From Hoeflea sp. (GTDB lineage: Bacteria > Pseudomonadota > Alphaproteobacteria > Rhizobiales > Rhizobiaceae): DNA of 64,000 nucleotides. Below the pieces are notes generated by a model. The model was not told the DNA's origin and ran no database searches. It saw only the letters and a list, made by a program, of their open reading frames with translations. The stretch lies in the NCBI GenBank assembly GCA_020637795.1, contig JACKJT010000002.1:310001-374000 (forward strand), given 5' to 3'. Positions within the stretch are counted from its first letter, which is position 1, and the number at the start of each line of letters is the position of its first letter. Of the stretch, positions 19,260 to 28,179 are shown piece by piece. A program made the translations under genes and the position numbers.

Positions 19260-20639
19260 CTATGCACCCGGTTCGCTTTGCGCCTGTTTCTTCAGCGCCT
19301 TGATCGCCGCGATCTTCTCGCGCAGCCTCTGCGCCCGGCCGGGTTTTGTCTCCTGCTTTGCCCTGGCAATGGCCAGAGCGTCGGCCGGAACATCCATCGT
19401 CACGACGCTTCCCGAGCCGACATAGGCCCCGTCGCCGATACTGACCGGGGCGACGAGCGATGAGTTCGAGCCGATGAAGGCGCCCGCCCCGATCTGGGTC
19501 AAGTGCTTGTTCTGGCCGTCATAATTGCAGGTGATCGTGCCGGCGCCGATATTGGCGGCCTCTCCGATGACGGCATCGCCGATATAGGTCAGGTGATTGA
19601 CCTTGGCGCCCTTGCCGACCTTGGCCTTCTTGATCTCGCAGAAATTGCCGACCCTGGACTTCTCGCCGAGCTCCGTCCCCGGACGCAGCCGGGCAAACGG
19701 CCCGATGGCGGCTTTCGCGCCCACATCCGCACCCTCGAGATGGCTGAAAGCATGGATGACCGCGCCCGGACCAACCCTGACGCCGGGACCGAACCAGACA
19801 TTGGGTTCGATCGTCACATCCTTCTCAAGCACCGTGTCATGGGAGAGGAAGACGCTGGAGGGATCGATCATGCTGACGCCCAAAAGCATCGCCGCATGGC
19901 GTGCGCGCTTTTGCCAGACCTGCTCGATTTCGGCGAGTTCGGCGCGGGTGTTGCAGCCCATCATGTCCTCTTCCGGAGCCTCGATGGCGACGCAATTCAG
20001 TCCCCGACCGCGGGCAATCTCGACAATGTCGGTGAGATAGTATTCGCCCTTGGCATTGTCGTTGCCAATGGCTTCAAGCAGGCTGACGGCTTCGGCGCCG
20101 GAAAACGTGATGATGCCGCCATTGCAGAAATCAACCTTGAGCTCTTCGCTTGACGCTTCCTTGTGCTCACGGATCGCGATCAGTTCGCCGTTGCGCTCCA
20201 GAAGCCGGCCGTAGCCGGTCGGATCGGCGGCGCGGAAACCGAGAACCACCACATCGGCGCCCTTTTCCCGCTCCGCGGTCGCAGCCGCCAGGCTCGCCGG
20301 ATCGATCAGCGGCGCGTCGCCGTAGAGCACCACGACGTCGTCAAAGCCCTCGCTGATCACATCGCGCGCCATCAGCACCGCATGACCAGTGCCCTTGCGC
20401 TCGGTCTGCTCCACCGCAGCGACAGGCACTTCGAGCCCCTTCGCCGCAGCTTCGGTCACCAGGTCGGCATCCCGGCCGACGACGAGAGCAACCTTGCTGA
20501 CACCCGCCGCTGCCGCCGCCCGCGTGACATGGGAAATCAGCGGTAGGTTGCCGACCGTATGCAGCACCTTTGATTTCGACGACTTCATGCGTGTCGCATC
20601 GCCCGCCGCAAGCACGACAGCCAGACAAGTACGCGCCAT
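19260..20639 (-). CDS. glmU: Bifunctional UDP-GlcNAc pyrophosphorylase / glucosamine-1-phosphate acetyltransferase
   Basis: A 459-residue GlmU carrying out acetylation of glucosamine-1-phosphate and its uridylylation. The N-terminal nucleotidyltransferase begins with LAAGDATRMKS and K-VLH; the position that is Pro in E. coli before the catalytic Lys is Ser here. The GDAPLI metal-binding motif follows. The C-terminal half is a left-handed beta-helix of hexapeptide repeats (VGPGAVI, IGAGTITCNYDGQNKH). The start follows GAGGTGAGGG. Together with glmS it supplies peptidoglycan and LPS precursors. Confidence 0.97.
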   Translation of the reverse strand: MARTCLAVVLAAGDATRMKSSKSKVLHTVGNLPLISHVTRAAAAAGVSKVALVVGRDADLVTEAAAKGLEVPVAAVEQTERKGTGHAVLMARDVISEGFDDVVVLYGDAPLIDPASLAAATAEREKGADVVVLGFRAADPTGYGRLLERNGELIAIREHKEASSEELKVDFCNGGIITFSGAEAVSLLEAIGNDNAKGEYYLTDIVEIARGRGLNCVAIEAPEEDMMGCNTRAELAEIEQVWQKRARHAAMLLGVSMIDPSSVFLSHDTVLEKDVTIEPNVWFGPGVRVGPGAVIHAFSHLEGADVGAKAAIGPFARLRPGTELGEKSRVGNFCEIKKAKVGKGAKVNHLTYIGDAVIGEAANIGAGTITCNYDGQNKHLTQIGAGAFIGSNSSLVAPVSIGDGAYVGSGSVVTMDVPADALAIARAKQETKPGRAQRLREKIAAIKALKKQAQSEPGA

Positions 20640-20746
20640 TCCCTCACCTCTTGATCGAATCGCTTGTTTACCCGTGCCGGACGCTATAGCACCGGAACCT
20701 CAATCATTCTCCTTCAAGCAAACATTGCCTCGATATGGAAGCCCCC

Positions 20747-21676
20747 ATGACTGCCGCCGCCTCACCTGCCGCGAAACCTGCGCTCGCGCGCTTTCTCCCT
20801 CTGGTCGTCATGCTGCTGACACCCCTGTTCTTCTCCTCGAACCTGATTTTCGGCCGCTCGACCATCCCCGAGGTGGCGCCGTTTACGCTGGCCTTCCTGC
20901 GCTGGACCGCATCGGCTCTCCTTCTTTCGCCGTTTCTGTGGATGGCGCGCGACCGCGTCCGGACCTATGTGACCGGACATCCGCTGCACTGGCTGCTGCT
21001 CGGCTTTCTCGGAATGTGGATCTGCGGCGCCGGCGTCTATTACGCGCTCCAGTTCACCACGGCCACCAACGGCACGCTGATCTACACCACGTCGCCGCTG
21101 ATGATCATCATCCTCGAACGGCTGTTTTTCGGCCGGCCGACCAGCTGGCGCGAACTCGCCGGTATCCTGATCGGCTTCCTCGGCGTGGCGATCATCGTGC
21201 TGAAGGGCAACCTCACCGGACTTGCCGGCACGTCCTTCAACATGGGCGACCTGATGTTCATTCTCGCAGCCCTGTCCTGGGCCGGCTATTCGGTTCTGCT
21301 CAAGGGCAGGCGCACGGCCGGGTTGCCGGTGTCCGCGCTGTTTGCCGTTGTCGCGCTGTCGGGATCGCTGCTGCTGGCGCCGTTCGCGCTGTGGGAGTAC
21401 CTCACCGGCGCAATGATGCCGCAAACCCTGACCGCCTGGGGCGGCATCGCCGGCATCGTTGTCTTTTCCTCGCTGCTGGCGTTTTCCGGCTATCAGTATG
21501 GCGTTGCCCGGCTGGGTGCGTCGACGGCCAGCGTCTTCATGTACCTGCTGCCGCCCTACGGCGTCGGCCTTGCCGTCCTGGTGCTCGGCGAACCCTTCGA
21601 GATGCATCACGCCATCGGCATCATCACGGTGCTCGCCGGCCTTGTGCTGGCGACGGCGCCCGGACAAAAGCGCTGA
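20747..21676 (+). CDS. EamA/DMT-superfamily transporter
   Basis: A protein of about 309 residues with ten hydrophobic helices in two EamA repeats, belonging to the drug/metabolite transporter superfamily (RhaT/YdcZ-like). The first repeat contains NLIFGRSTIPEVAPFTLAFLRW, typical of the family, and the second ends with the GLAVLVLGEPFEMHHAIG segment. It probably exports a metabolite; the substrate is unknown. The start is either ATG 20747 (GGAAG upstream) or ATG 20735, which would add four residues. It is divergent from glmU and convergent with the CcdA-like gene. Confidence 0.85.
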   Translation: MTAAASPAAKPALARFLPLVVMLLTPLFFSSNLIFGRSTIPEVAPFTLAFLRWTASALLLSPFLWMARDRVRTYVTGHPLHWLLLGFLGMWICGAGVYYALQFTTATNGTLIYTTSPLMIIILERLFFGRPTSWRELAGILIGFLGVAIIVLKGNLTGLAGTSFNMGDLMFILAALSWAGYSVLLKGRRTAGLPVSALFAVVALSGSLLLAPFALWEYLTGAMMPQTLTAWGGIAGIVVFSSLLAFSGYQYGVARLGASTASVFMYLLPPYGVGLAVLVLGEPFEMHHAIGIITVLAGLVLATAPGQKR

Positions 21677-21710
21677 CGGAAACCATGGCCTGACAAGCGG
21701 AGCGGCTTGA

Positions 21711-22487
21711 TCAGCCGATCCTGCCCAGCGCCGGGAATGCCTCGAGCAGCCAGTAGGCCATGGTGGCCATGCCGCCGGTCAGGAACAGAATGCCGGTCAG
21801 CACCAGCAGCGCCCCGGTGATCTTCTCGATTGTTCCCAGATGCCTGCGGAATTTCTGCGAAAACCGCATGAAGCGTTCCGAGAACAGGGCCGCGATCCAG
21901 AACGGCACCGCCAGCCCGAGAGAATAGGCCGCAAGCAAGAGCGCACCCGCGCTGACGGTCTCCCGGCCCGCGGCAACCCCGAGAACGGCGCCGAGCACCG
22001 GCCCGATGCAGGGCGTCCAGCCGAAGGCAAACGCCAGCCCCATCAGATAGGCCCCGGACAGCGTGGCCGGCTTGCCGCCGCCGGCAAACCGGGCTTCCCG
22101 CGCTAGCAGCCCGATACGGAACACCCCGAGGAAGTGCAGCCCCATCGCGATGATGACGAGGCCGCCCAGCTTGGCCAGCAGGTCCATGTGCTGGCGCAGC
22201 GCCGCCCCGATACTCGAGGCGCCGGCGCCAAGTGCCACGAAGACCGTGGCAAAGCCCAGGGTGAAGAACAGCGAGGCGAAAAACACCGCCCGCCTCGTGT
22301 CCCTGGCTCTGGCCGCAGCGCCGCTGCCACGGAAATCCTCGACCGACACGCCGGCCATGTAGCACAGGTAGGGCGGCACCAGCGGCAGCACGCACGGCGA
22401 CAGGAACGACAACGCGCCGGCCAGGATGACGGTAAACAGTGAAATATCGGCGATGATCACGAAATCAGCATCCCCTTGTCGGGCCAT
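21711..22487 (-). CDS. ccdA: CcdA-like cytochrome c biogenesis / thiol-electron transporter
   Basis: A 258-residue membrane protein with six helices that passes reducing equivalents across the inner membrane, as CcdA/DsbD do for cytochrome c maturation. The two reactive cysteines are in LSPCVLPLVPPY of helix 1 and in WTPCIGPVLG of helix 4. A cytoplasmic loop rich in Arg/Ala follows helix 1. The frame is open for another 85 codons upstream, but those lack membrane character, and ATG 22487 fits the family length. It is monocistronic. Confidence 0.88.
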   Translation of the reverse strand: MARQGDADFVIIADISLFTVILAGALSFLSPCVLPLVPPYLCYMAGVSVEDFRGSGAAARARDTRRAVFFASLFFTLGFATVFVALGAGASSIGAALRQHMDLLAKLGGLVIIAMGLHFLGVFRIGLLAREARFAGGGKPATLSGAYLMGLAFAFGWTPCIGPVLGAVLGVAAGRETVSAGALLLAAYSLGLAVPFWIAALFSERFMRFSQKFRRHLGTIEKITGALLVLTGILFLTGGMATMAYWLLEAFPALGRIG

Positions 22488-22780
22488 GGAGTGGACAGCA
22501 ACCGGCCGGGCCGTCCGCAAGCCACTATCTAACCGCCAGTCCCGGGCTTCGCCAGTCACGTTTTCGAGCGAAACCCGTGATATATTGACGCCCGCCGGCG
22601 GCCTCGGCCCTTGCTCTCGATGGCACGCAGCACCGCGCTGACCCCGGTATCCGCAGGCTTTGCTAGCCCCCTGAAAAAACACGGGCGCACGGCGGTTTTT
22701 GCAGTTGACCATGGGCAGATGCCTGCCTATGTTCCGCGCCATTCGAGCCTGACGCCGCCAACGCGCGAACCGGGCTCCGG

Positions 22781-22856
22781 GAGAGCGTAGCTCAGTTGGT
22801 AGAGCAACTGACTTTTAATCAGTAGGTCCAGGGTTCGAATCCCTGCGCTCTCACCA
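22781..22856 (+). tRNA. tRNA-Lys (anticodon TTT)
   Basis: A 76-base tRNA. The acceptor stem GAGAGCG (22781-22787) pairs with CGCTCTC (22846-22852), followed by A and the encoded CCA (22854-22856). The D-arm reads GCTCAGTTGGTAGAGC, the anticodon arm has stem ACTGA/TCAGT with loop CTTTTAA (anticodon TTT), and the T-arm contains GGTTCGAATCC. All stems close. An AT-rich gene that looks acquired lies directly downstream. Confidence 0.97.
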
Positions 22857-22998
22857 AAAAACAATGAAACTCACATTTGTTTTGCTATATATATTGTTTC
22901 AATAGTCACAACCGGCGAGAATTCGGTTGGCCAATTGACGATCGAATTCTATGAATTAGCCTCTAGAAGGCAATAACAAACAATGTTGGATTAGCATT

Positions 22999-23574
22999 TT
23001 GGATACTATTTTTCAGTGGCTCGGCCAATTTGTCGTCACGATTGGTGGCGCCTCGGTCCTCATGCTCGGCTTATCAAATTACTTTGGTCGTATCTTCGCG
23101 GACCGCTTTATTGAAACGAAAAAGGCGGAATTAAACCAGGAATTAGAACGATTACGCGGTCAACTGATTCTTGACGCAGAGACACACCGTGTTCGCCTAA
23201 GAAAGTCCGAGTTGGTGTTTGAAAAAGAATTTGAGGCGGTTTCCAAACTTGTGTCTTTTCGACGCAAGCAGATGCCTCGACACCTGTATCCTGATATGGA
23301 TTGGTATGAAGCATGCAACATCATCGCCGAGAATTTCTCCGCTATTGAAGATGGTCTCAGATCTTTCATAGCGGACTATGGTGCAGTACTGTCCGATACT
23401 GTAGTAGATTTGCTATCAGACTGCATCGGAATAGCTGGTCAAAACAAATTTGAAGCCATTGATAGTGAACAGGTTTCTACGGCAGCTAATAAAGCTGCCA
23501 ACGACTTATACGACAAATTAACAGAAGCCGAGGCAACTATGTTAGTCGAGTTTCGAAAAAAAGTGTCAGAGTGA
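22999..23574 (+). CDS. Hypothetical membrane-anchored coiled-coil protein, AT-rich
   Basis: A 191-residue protein I cannot assign. One hydrophobic helix (about residues 8-28) is followed by a charged helix with RFIETKKAELNQELERLRGQL, probably a coiled coil, and then a helical domain. The layout resembles small orphan membrane proteins scattered in accessory regions of many bacteria, some near defence genes; that is an impression, not proof. The start is weak: TTG 22999 without a clear ribosome site, or ATG 23062, which would cut the membrane helix. Base composition is clearly richer in A/T than all neighbours and codon use is atypical, which with its place behind tRNA-Lys points to horizontal acquisition. 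Confidence 0.6.
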   Translation: MDTIFQWLGQFVVTIGGASVLMLGLSNYFGRIFADRFIETKKAELNQELERLRGQLILDAETHRVRLRKSELVFEKEFEAVSKLVSFRRKQMPRHLYPDMDWYEACNIIAENFSAIEDGLRSFIADYGAVLSDTVVDLLSDCIGIAGQNKFEAIDSEQVSTAANKAANDLYDKLTEAEATMLVEFRKKVSE

Positions 23575-23648
23575 GTTGTACGTAATAAGTAACTTTTGCG
23601 GAATCTCGCTGAGGGAAATTTTCACGTAGGACACGCAGGCAGTACCAA

Positions 23649-24932
23649 CTAGGACGCGACCCTGGCGCCTGCTGCGATCGTCGGTGGCGCTGCGTTCAGC
23701 GTGTCGCGGGCAAATCCGGCGGCGGCCTTGTACTTGGCCATGAACTCGGCCCGTTCGGCTGCCGGAATCACGTCTTCGATATTGTCGAATTCGCCGCCGC
23801 AGCGGTCGTTGACCATGTTGAGCAGCCCGAACGGTCCTGCCCCGCGATTGCGCAGGATCAGTGCCGAAACCGGCGCGCACAGCTCGTCATTATAGGCGGC
23901 GAGTGCATCTGCGCCGACGCCGTGAGCAAGGAACTTGGCGCCCAGAATGCGCGCGTCGATGATCGCCTGGCTGGCGCCATTCGACCCGGTCGGATACATG
24001 GCGTGCGCCGCGTCGCCCATCAGCGCCACCGGACCATCGACCCAGGTAGGGACCGGATCACGGTCGATCATCGGGTTTTCAAAGGCAATATCGGCGCCGC
24101 GGATCAGCGCCGGCACATCGAGCCAGTCATAGGTCCAGTTCTCGAAATGGTGGATGAAATCGTCGATGCCGACCGGCCGGAACCATCCCATGGTCTCATG
24201 CGCGGACGGATCGTCATAGGTGACTTCGGCGATCCAGTTGATCAGCGCCAGCCCGGTTTTCGGATCCGGAGCGGAGATCGGATAGATCACCATCCGGTGC
24301 TTGTGTGTTCCCAGTCCGATGAAGGAGGACCCGGTGCGCACCGGTTTGGCCAGCGACGTACCGCGCCACATCACGGCGCCGCCCCAGTGGATCGGCGGCT
24401 GGGTGGGATGCATCTGCGCCCGGATCGCCGAATGGATCCCGTCGGCGCCGATCAGCAGCCGGCCCGTTTCCTGGATCTCGCCGGACTTGGTCTGAAACGT
24501 CACCGTCACGCCGCCATCCGGATTGACTGCATAGCCGGTGGCGCGGCAGCCGAGGCGTACGGCATCCGGACCGGCAAGGTCGACAAAGCGGCGATACAGC
24601 GCCATGTGAAACTCGCCGCGGTGCACGGCATATTGTGGCCAGTTGTAGCCGGCACCGAGCCCGCGCGGCTCGGTATAGATGTCCTGGCCCTTCATGCCGA
24701 CCAGCGCCCATTCGCGGGCCGGCACTCCGAAACGATCGAGGTCTTCGGCGGTGAAGCCGAGGTCGAAAAGTTCGCGCACGGCGTTCGGCTGCAGATTGAT
24801 GCCGACGCCCAGCGGCTTGAGTTCGTTGACGGCTTCAAACACCACACACTCAACGCCGATCTGATGCAAAGTCAGCGCTAGCGTCAAACCGCCGATGCCG
24901 CCACCGGCGATGATCACCCTGTTATCTTCCAT
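23649..24932 (-). CDS. Flavin-dependent monooxygenase (PhzS-like)
   Basis: A 427-residue class A flavoprotein monooxygenase. It shows the GGGIGG nucleotide fingerprint near residue 10, GADGIHSAIR in the middle (DG motif), and GDAAHAMYPTGSNGASQAI as the ribityl-binding motif. The closest named relative by pattern is the phenazine monooxygenase PhzS group, often annotated flavin-dependent oxidoreductase. It lacks neighbours that would betray its substrate. The OYE-family gene precedes it on the same strand by about 100 bp, and the two could form a transcript. Confidence 0.82.
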   Translation of the reverse strand: MEDNRVIIAGGGIGGLTLALTLHQIGVECVVFEAVNELKPLGVGINLQPNAVRELFDLGFTAEDLDRFGVPAREWALVGMKGQDIYTEPRGLGAGYNWPQYAVHRGEFHMALYRRFVDLAGPDAVRLGCRATGYAVNPDGGVTVTFQTKSGEIQETGRLLIGADGIHSAIRAQMHPTQPPIHWGGAVMWRGTSLAKPVRTGSSFIGLGTHKHRMVIYPISAPDPKTGLALINWIAEVTYDDPSAHETMGWFRPVGIDDFIHHFENWTYDWLDVPALIRGADIAFENPMIDRDPVPTWVDGPVALMGDAAHAMYPTGSNGASQAIIDARILGAKFLAHGVGADALAAYNDELCAPVSALILRNRGAGPFGLLNMVNDRCGGEFDNIEDVIPAAERAEFMAKYKAAAGFARDTLNAAPPTIAAGARVAS

Positions 24933-25034
24933 ATCCTGAAACTCCGCCCCGCTCTTCTCCGCACCCCTGTGCCACGCCCCCTTACCACATCAAGCCGTCA
25001 TGTCGACCGCCATGTGCGCGAGTGAGACGATCTG

Positions 25035-26183
25035 TCAGGTCTTTGGCTGGTAGAAATCCGAGGTCTTCTGGCGGCCGGCAAGCCACCAGCCCGATTGCTC
25101 CGGCCAGGTTTCAAACAGCGTGTCATGGCCAAGGTCGCGCGCCGCATGCAACGCCCAGTTCGGATCGACCAGCGCCTCGCGTCCGATGGCAATGAGATCG
25201 GCGCGGCCTTCGGCGAGGATGGCTTCGGCCTGTTGCGGGTGGGTGATCAGGCCCACCGCCATTGTGGTCATGCCGACGTCCTTTTTAACACGCTCCGCAT
25301 ATCCGACCTGGAAGCCGGGCTGTCGCTTCTGGCCGCCGCCGGCAGTGGCGGCGCCCGCAATGCCGCTTGACGAGCAATCCATCACGTCGACGCCGATCCG
25401 CTTGAGTTCAGCCGCGAGCACCACTGTATCGTCTAGCGTCCAGCCTTCCGGCACCCCGTCGACGGCGGAGGTGCGGAAAAACAGCGGCAGATCCTCCGGC
25501 CACACCGCCCGAACCCGCGCGGCGATTTCCAGCGCCAGCCGCATGCGTCCCTCGAGGCTTCCGCCGTAAGCGTCGGTCCGCTTGTTCGAAAGCGGCGAGA
25601 GAAAACTGTGCACCAGATAGCCATGCGCGCCGTGGATCTCGGCGATCTTGTAACCGGCGGCAAGCGCGCGCCGTGCTGCGGCTTCATAGTCGTTGATCAG
25701 TTTGCCGATTTCCTCAACCGTCAGCGCATGCGGCACCGGCCAGCGCTCGGCCACCGGCAGTTCGGACGGCCCGACCGGCGTCCACGGCATGTCGCCGCGT
25801 TCAAGATCGGCATCATTGAGCGGGCCGTTGCCAAACCAGGGCCGCTGCATTCCGCCCTTGCGGCCGGCATGGCCGAGCTGGATGGCGGGAATGGCGCCGT
25901 TCCTGAGCGCGAACTGCGCGACCCGCGCATGCCCGGGTATCTGGCTGTCGGTCCACAGTCCCGGGCATCCATGGGTGATCCGACCGCGTTTCTGCACCGC
26001 CGTGGCCTCGGTAAAGACGATCCCGGCGCCGCCGATGGCGAAACGGCCAAGATGGGTCAGGTGCCAGTCGTCCATGTGCCCCTCATGCGCCGAGTACTGG
26101 CACATCGGAGAGATCACGACCCTGTTGCGGGCGGTGATCCCACGTAGTTCGAGCGGTTGAAAAAGATGGGGTGCAGCTGTCAT
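25035..26183 (-). CDS. Old yellow enzyme-family NADH:flavin oxidoreductase (YqjM-like)
   Basis: A 382-residue FMN ene-reductase of the YqjM/NamA/xenobiotic reductase class. The N-terminus carries the class-II marker SPMCQYSAHEG with the flavin-tuning Cys and Tyr. GHAGRKGG and HGAHGYLVHSFLSPLSNKR contain the FMN and substrate-binding residues. It probably reduces activated C=C bonds of electrophilic compounds. AAGGA lies before the ATG. It precedes the PhzS-like monooxygenase and follows the hmu locus, with no sign of joint function. Confidence 0.88.
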   Translation of the reverse strand: MTAAPHLFQPLELRGITARNRVVISPMCQYSAHEGHMDDWHLTHLGRFAIGGAGIVFTEATAVQKRGRITHGCPGLWTDSQIPGHARVAQFALRNGAIPAIQLGHAGRKGGMQRPWFGNGPLNDADLERGDMPWTPVGPSELPVAERWPVPHALTVEEIGKLINDYEAAARRALAAGYKIAEIHGAHGYLVHSFLSPLSNKRTDAYGGSLEGRMRLALEIAARVRAVWPEDLPLFFRTSAVDGVPEGWTLDDTVVLAAELKRIGVDVMDCSSSGIAGAATAGGGQKRQPGFQVGYAERVKKDVGMTTMAVGLITHPQQAEAILAEGRADLIAIGREALVDPNWALHAARDLGHDTLFETWPEQSGWWLAGRQKTSDFYQPKT

Positions 26184-26291
26184 CGGAATTCCTTGCGTGA
26201 TTTGCGCCAGACGCTATCGCGTGGGTCGGACTGAAGCAATCGAGCGCAGCCTGATTTCAACAGAGTGGCCGCTCCGGCCGTCTGTCCCCGG

Positions 26292-27086
26292 TCAGGCAGA
26301 TCCGCCATAGCTGATCAGGGGCAACACGAAGAAGTCCATACCCTCAGGCACAGCGCCGACCGCCATCGGACAGCCATAGACCGTTTCGAGGTTCGACGGG
26401 GTCAGAACCGTCTGCGGATCACCGCTGGCATGCACCCTGCCCCAGTTCATCAGCACGACATGGTCGGCGAAATGGGCGGTCAGGTTGAGATCGTGCAGGA
26501 TGGCGACAACGCCGCCGCCGGCCTCGGCGTAACGCCGGGCGATCTGCATGATTTGCAGCTGGTGCCTGATATCGAGACTGGAAATCGGCTCATCCAGAAA
26601 CAGGCAGCGCGGCTTGCCGTCAAACACCGGCTCCCAGACCTGGGCAAGGACTCTCGCCAGATGCACCCGCTGCTGCTCACCGCCGGACAGTTCCTGGTAG
26701 AACCGGCCGCCGAACCCGTCCATGTCGACCGCGGCCAGCGCCTCCTCGATCCGGGCCCCGGCATCGATGCCGGTCTGGATTCCCGCCGACAGCCCCAGTC
26801 TCACTACCTCGTGCACGGTAAAGGGAAACGAGAGGTTGGCCGATTGCGGCAGCACCCCGCGCAGGCTTGCCAGATCCAGCGGACGGGCGTTGGCGATGTC
26901 GATACCATTGAGGCGCACCTCTCCAGTAAAACCGATCTCGCCTGTCAGCGCCCGCAGCAAGGTGGTCTTGCCGGAGCCGTTCGGTCCGATGATCACGGTG
27001 AACTGGTTTTTTGCGGCCCACATGTCGATGCCGTGCAGGATCTCGGTCCTGCCCAGGCGGACCTGAATGTTTCGCGCTTCGAGCAT
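26292..27086 (-). CDS. hmuV: Heme ABC importer ATPase HmuV
   Basis: A 264-residue ABC ATPase that powers heme uptake through HmuU. Walker A GPNGSGKT is at residues 34-41, the signature LSGGEQQ at 133-139 and Walker B CLFLDEP at 161-167. The Q-loop VLPQ is at 78-81. The length and the preference for Glu-Gln-Gln after the signature match the heme/siderophore FepC/HmuV group. It starts one base after the hmuU stop and is the last gene of the hmuPSTUV operon. Cytoplasmic side of the inner membrane. Confidence 0.94.
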   Translation of the reverse strand: MLEARNIQVRLGRTEILHGIDMWAAKNQFTVIIGPNGSGKTTLLRALTGEIGFTGEVRLNGIDIANARPLDLASLRGVLPQSANLSFPFTVHEVVRLGLSAGIQTGIDAGARIEEALAAVDMDGFGGRFYQELSGGEQQRVHLARVLAQVWEPVFDGKPRCLFLDEPISSLDIRHQLQIMQIARRYAEAGGGVVAILHDLNLTAHFADHVVLMNWGRVHASGDPQTVLTPSNLETVYGCPMAVGAVPEGMDFFVLPLISYGGSA

Positions 27087-27087
27087 A

Positions 27088-28179
27088 TCAGATATCCATC
27101 AAACCGCGCCTGCGCAGCAGGATCCAGAGAAAGAAAGGCGCTCCGATGGCCGCGGTGACGATGCCGATCGGCAGCTCGGCAGGCGCAACGATCTGCCGCG
27201 CGATGGCGTCGGCAAACAGAAGCATGACCGCCCCGAGCAGCGCGCAGGCCGGCAGCAGGAACCGGTGATCCGGTCCCATCAGCAGCCTGAGAAGATGCGG
27301 CACAACGATGCCGATAAAACCGATGCCGCCGGAAACCGCAACGCATGCACCGGTGCCGGAGGCGACCATGACAATCGCCACGCGCTTGAAGAGCTGGACA
27401 TTGATGCCGAGATGCCGCGCCGTCGCCTCGCCCAGCGTCATGGCGTTCAACCCCCGCGCCATGAAGGGCGAAAACACCAGTATCGGAATGATGACCGGCG
27501 CAACGGCCAGGACCTTGAGCCATGTCGCCCCGGCAACCGACCCCAGCCCCCAGAAGGTGAGATCGCGCAACTGCTCGTCGTCGGCCCAGAACACCAGGAG
27601 TCCGGTGAAGGCGCCGGCCATCGCGCCGAGCGCAATCCCCGCAAGCAGCATGGTCGCAACCGACGTCCGGCCGTTCCGGGTCGAGATCCGGTACAGCGCC
27701 ATCGTGAACAGCAGACCGCCGACAAAGGCCGCAAACGGGATATGGTACATGCCGAGAAAGGCGGCGACGGGCGCCAGGGCTCCCGCCCCGAGCACGATGA
27801 ATGTCACCGCGCCGAGACTGGCGCCGGCGGAGACGCCGACGATGCCTGGATCGGCCAGCGGATTGCGGAACAGGCCCTGCATGGTCGCCCCGGAGACCGC
27901 AAGCGCCGCGCCGATCAGCATGCCCAGCAACGTGCGGGGCATGCGGATATCGAGGATGACCACGCGCTCCACCGCGCTGATCAGGTCGTCCCGGCCCGAA
28001 ATGAGCGCCCAGGCCACTGAAACCGCCGATGCATTGGTCGCGCCCGAGGCAATGCTGAACATTGCCGTCAGGATCAGCACCACCGTGAGCACCAGCAGCA
28101 TCCTGCGGGCGAAAACAGTCCTGTCGCCCGCATACGCGCCGGGAGCCTGGCTCATGCCGGCTTCAAGACTAATGCTCAT
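27088..28179 (-). CDS. hmuU: Heme ABC importer permease HmuU
   Basis: A 363-residue FecCD-family permease with about ten membrane helices. The GATMQGLFRNPLADPGIVGVSAGASLGA block is the family hallmark (the BtuC/HmuU loop contacting the ATPase and binding protein). The late GGIGFIGIVVPHLLRLLMGPDHRFLLP block is the coupling region. ATG 28179 overlaps the end of hmuT by 11 bases; an internal ATG at 28155 is an alternative. It moves heme from HmuT into the cytoplasm. Confidence 0.94.
   Translation of the reverse strand: MSISLEAGMSQAPGAYAGDRTVFARRMLLVLTVVLILTAMFSIASGATNASAVSVAWALISGRDDLISAVERVVILDIRMPRTLLGMLIGAALAVSGATMQGLFRNPLADPGIVGVSAGASLGAVTFIVLGAGALAPVAAFLGMYHIPFAAFVGGLLFTMALYRISTRNGRTSVATMLLAGIALGAMAGAFTGLLVFWADDEQLRDLTFWGLGSVAGATWLKVLAVAPVIIPILVFSPFMARGLNAMTLGEATARHLGINVQLFKRVAIVMVASGTGACVAVSGGIGFIGIVVPHLLRLLMGPDHRFLLPACALLGAVMLLFADAIARQIVAPAELPIGIVTAAIGAPFFLWILLRRRGLMDI

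Noticed and set aside
22857..23650. Search for an attachment-site repeat of the tRNA-Lys 3' end
   Set aside because: No copy of the T-arm/acceptor end is visible downstream and there is no integrase gene, so I do not call a mobile element.
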